Origin: Emticicia sp. C21
Lineage (GTDB): Bacteria; Bacteroidota; Bacteroidia; Cytophagales; Spirosomataceae
Length of the DNA stretch: 64,000 bases
Direction of reading: 5' to 3'
NCBI RefSeq assembly: GCF_003418935.1
Contig: NZ_QVMT01000002.1
Location: 1 to 64,000 of the forward strand
Both the position numbers and the translations under genes were made by a program. This document shows, in pieces, positions 62,461 through 64,000 of the stretch; positions within the stretch are counted from its first letter, which is position 1; every line of letters begins with the position of its first letter. The notes below the pieces were generated by a model. It saw only the letters and a program-made list of their open reading frames with translations, did not search any database and was not told the origin of the DNA.

Positions 62461-62493
62461 CAAAGATAGGGTATTTGGAACAGAAAAGGACAA
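62461..62493 (-). promoter_or_regulatory. Promoter of the glycosyltransferase gene
   Basis: On the minus strand TTG (62491-62493), 22-base spacer, TATCTTTG (62461-62468), 35 bases before the start codon. Confidence 0.7.
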
Positions 62494-62513
62494 AGAGCGA
62501 GAATATGAAATAA

Positions 62514-62548
62514 AAAAGTCTTGCTTTTTTTACTGAAGCAAGACTTTT
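62514..62548 (-). terminator. Terminator of the FAD oxidoreductase gene
   Basis: AAAAGTCTTGCTT and AAGCAAGACTTTT are perfect 13-bp arms around a 9-base loop, about 70 bases after the stop, with a T run on the minus strand. Confidence 0.85.
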
Positions 62549-62618
62549 CTTTGAAAACGCGTATGATGTAAAAACGCTTATCAACACCTGAAAGTTTCGT
62601 GCTTGAAAAATAGTTGTA

Positions 62619-63968
62619 TTATTTTTCAGAATTGTTTCCAAATCCAATCTTTCCTGAAAGAGACGCACCATAAGGAACAAAATCACCATTCATACCCATT
62701 ACTTTACAGGCTTCTGCTGCTACTCTGATAGAGTTATTGGTACTACGCTCATCTGGGTAGATATGCGCCATATTGGCTATATATAGATTTTTGGTTGAAG
62801 TTTCGCAGGCAGGTACTTTCTCAGAGAAATTCAAATCACAAACAGTAGCAGCCGTATTGGTTTTGAAGATATAGACATTTTTAATCCAATCTTCCGAAAA
62901 TTCAGGATTGATACGCTTCAATGGCGGAATCATGACCTTTTTGATATCCTCATTGCTCATTTTTGCCAGATCTTCGCTCATGGCAAAGTAGCGTGACAGA
63001 TATACAATGTGCGAACCATTATACTGTTCTTTCGGAATGAAATTGGTGTGCTCAATCACTCCACCAAATGGGAATCCCTGGTCGGCTACGTTCATCCAAT
63101 AAATATGACTTAATGATTTCTTCAATTCCAGAATCGTACAAACAGCACCAAAATATTCAATACCATTAGCATCAAGCGGAGAGTTTTTAATCTTATCAAA
63201 ATAGATAGATGGAATAGTTAACAGAAATTGATCGCCATCGCTTCCAATTTCTAAGTTTTTGGTCTTAATACCTTTTATTTCATTTTTTTCAATTTTGAAC
63301 GCTTCAACAGGTTCGTTCTTAATAAGTTCTACGCCCATTTCTTCCAATCGCTTCACAAGGGCATCCATCAGGGTTTTCCAGCTTCCCTGAATATAACCCA
63401 AGCTTTCATCACCATCTTTACGAGAACCCAGACGTTGTGCCATGCGGCCAATCATCCAAGATAGAGGTACCTGATTAGAATAAGGGCCAAACTTGATATT
63501 GAGCATGGGTTTCCAAAGTGCATCGGTAATATCTTTGCCCGCCCATTTATAAAACCAATCTAAGGTAGATATTTCTTCATTTTCGCGCCATTTGGCAAAT
63601 TTCCCTAAGAAAATACTTGTTAAACCAAAACGGACTTTTCCGATAATGCCCACCGGTTTAAACTTCAATAAATCAATAGGTGAATTAAAGTTATATATTT
63701 TACCATTCCTGAAAACTCCCATAGTAGTTTTTTTATAGAAGGCTTTATCTGAAATGCCTAAGTCTTTCAACAACCAACGTAGCTCGGCATCTTGTGTAAA
63801 AAAGTGATGATAGTAATGCTCTAATTGGTTGCCACCAATTTCAAAAGTATTTAGCAAACCGCCAAACTTATCACTCCCCTCAACCACAGTTACTTTCATA
63901 CCTTGTTTAGCTGCTATATAGGCCGCTGCTAATCCGGTCATTCCACCACCGATTATGTTTAATTTCAT
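62619..63968 (-). CDS. FAD-dependent amine oxidase/protoporphyrinogen oxidase-like protein
   Basis: 449 residues. The N-terminal dinucleotide fold is clear: MKLNIIGGGMTGLAAAYIAA with the GxGxxG-type loop, then VVEGSDKFGGLLNTFEIGG, the second FAD contact. The C-terminal ending LYIANMAHIYPDERSTNNSI is the third FAD contact (ATG-box-like). HYYHHFF and LDWFYKWAGKDITDALWKP identify the subgroup often found beside polyprenyl-glycosyltransferases in surface-glycan loci. Substrate unknown; it may oxidise a sugar- or lipid-linked intermediate. A terminator and a separate promoter divide it from the glycosyltransferase downstream. The upstream region runs off the window. Confidence 0.88.
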   Translation of the reverse strand: MKLNIIGGGMTGLAAAYIAAKQGMKVTVVEGSDKFGGLLNTFEIGGNQLEHYYHHFFTQDAELRWLLKDLGISDKAFYKKTTMGVFRNGKIYNFNSPIDLLKFKPVGIIGKVRFGLTSIFLGKFAKWRENEEISTLDWFYKWAGKDITDALWKPMLNIKFGPYSNQVPLSWMIGRMAQRLGSRKDGDESLGYIQGSWKTLMDALVKRLEEMGVELIKNEPVEAFKIEKNEIKGIKTKNLEIGSDGDQFLLTIPSIYFDKIKNSPLDANGIEYFGAVCTILELKKSLSHIYWMNVADQGFPFGGVIEHTNFIPKEQYNGSHIVYLSRYFAMSEDLAKMSNEDIKKVMIPPLKRINPEFSEDWIKNVYIFKTNTAATVCDLNFSEKVPACETSTKNLYIANMAHIYPDERSTNNSIRVAAEACKVMGMNGDFVPYGASLSGKIGFGNNSEK

Positions 63969-64000
63969 ATCGAAGACTAATATTTAGTTTATCTATTGAA

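Overview
The window is a chromosomal segment of a member of the Bacteroidota, most likely order Cytophagales (an Emticicia/Leadbetterella/Spirosomataceae-like bacterium; this placement is inference). Pointers are the gliding lipoprotein GldB, a gliding/type IX secretion C-terminal domain at the left edge, a hybrid sensor kinase with an AraC output domain, LytTR and Reg_prop kinases, AT-rich DNA, poor Shine-Dalgarno sites, and many promoters that fit the Bacteroidota form TTG-N19-22-TAnnTTTG. No rRNA, tRNA, CRISPR array, insertion sequence or prophage was seen.

Layout. 1-5.6 kb: end of a large secreted protein, AraC regulator, DHFR-like reductase, HPP membrane protein, and a two-gene module of unknown function (polytopic membrane protein plus a histidine-rich exported protein). 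5.6-8.7 kb: nested palindromic repeat, lipoprotein alpha/beta hydrolase, Gfo/Idh/MocA oxidoreductase. 8.7-11.2 kb: ribosomal operon rplK-rplA-rplJ-rplL, standing alone without nusG or rpoBC. 11.4-13.3 kb: PhoB/PhoR-like pair. 13.4-20.5 kb: two collagen-like lipoproteins, a secreted beta-helix protein and a hybrid two-component regulator that may control it. 20.8-26.1 kb: pseudouridine synthase, EamA exporter, and a gldB-ABC exporter-Fur run. 26.4-27.6 kb: an AT-rich pair, a lipoprotein with a Cys-rich C-terminus and a small membrane protein. 28-35.3 kb: PpiD, AlkB-like hydroxylase, HupE, M1 peptidase, dienoyl-CoA isomerase-like protein. 35.4-42.2 kb: SUKH protein, TypA, lipoprotein, LuxE-like and fructosamine-kinase-like proteins, Dxr. 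42.3-48 kb: LytTR response regulator with its beta-propeller kinase, globin, DJ-1-like protein. 48-52.2 kb: run of unrecognised envelope proteins ending in a solitary LytTR gene. 52.3-54.4 kb: second RluA, Tat-exported TIM barrel, tiny lipoprotein. 54.5-60.4 kb: nuoK-L-M-N followed by gtrA. 60.5-64 kb: DnaQ-like exonuclease, family 2 glycosyltransferase, FAD-dependent oxidoreductase.

Most noteworthy regulatory signals: both LytTR genes are preceded by three half-sites phased exactly 21 bp apart with the shared core ACCATTC, and the hybrid regulator locus carries two separate 21-bp-spaced direct repeats, one at its own promoter and one upstream of the neighbouring secreted beta-helix gene. Several start codons were moved downstream because a promoter -7 element or a signal peptide rules out the longer reading frame.
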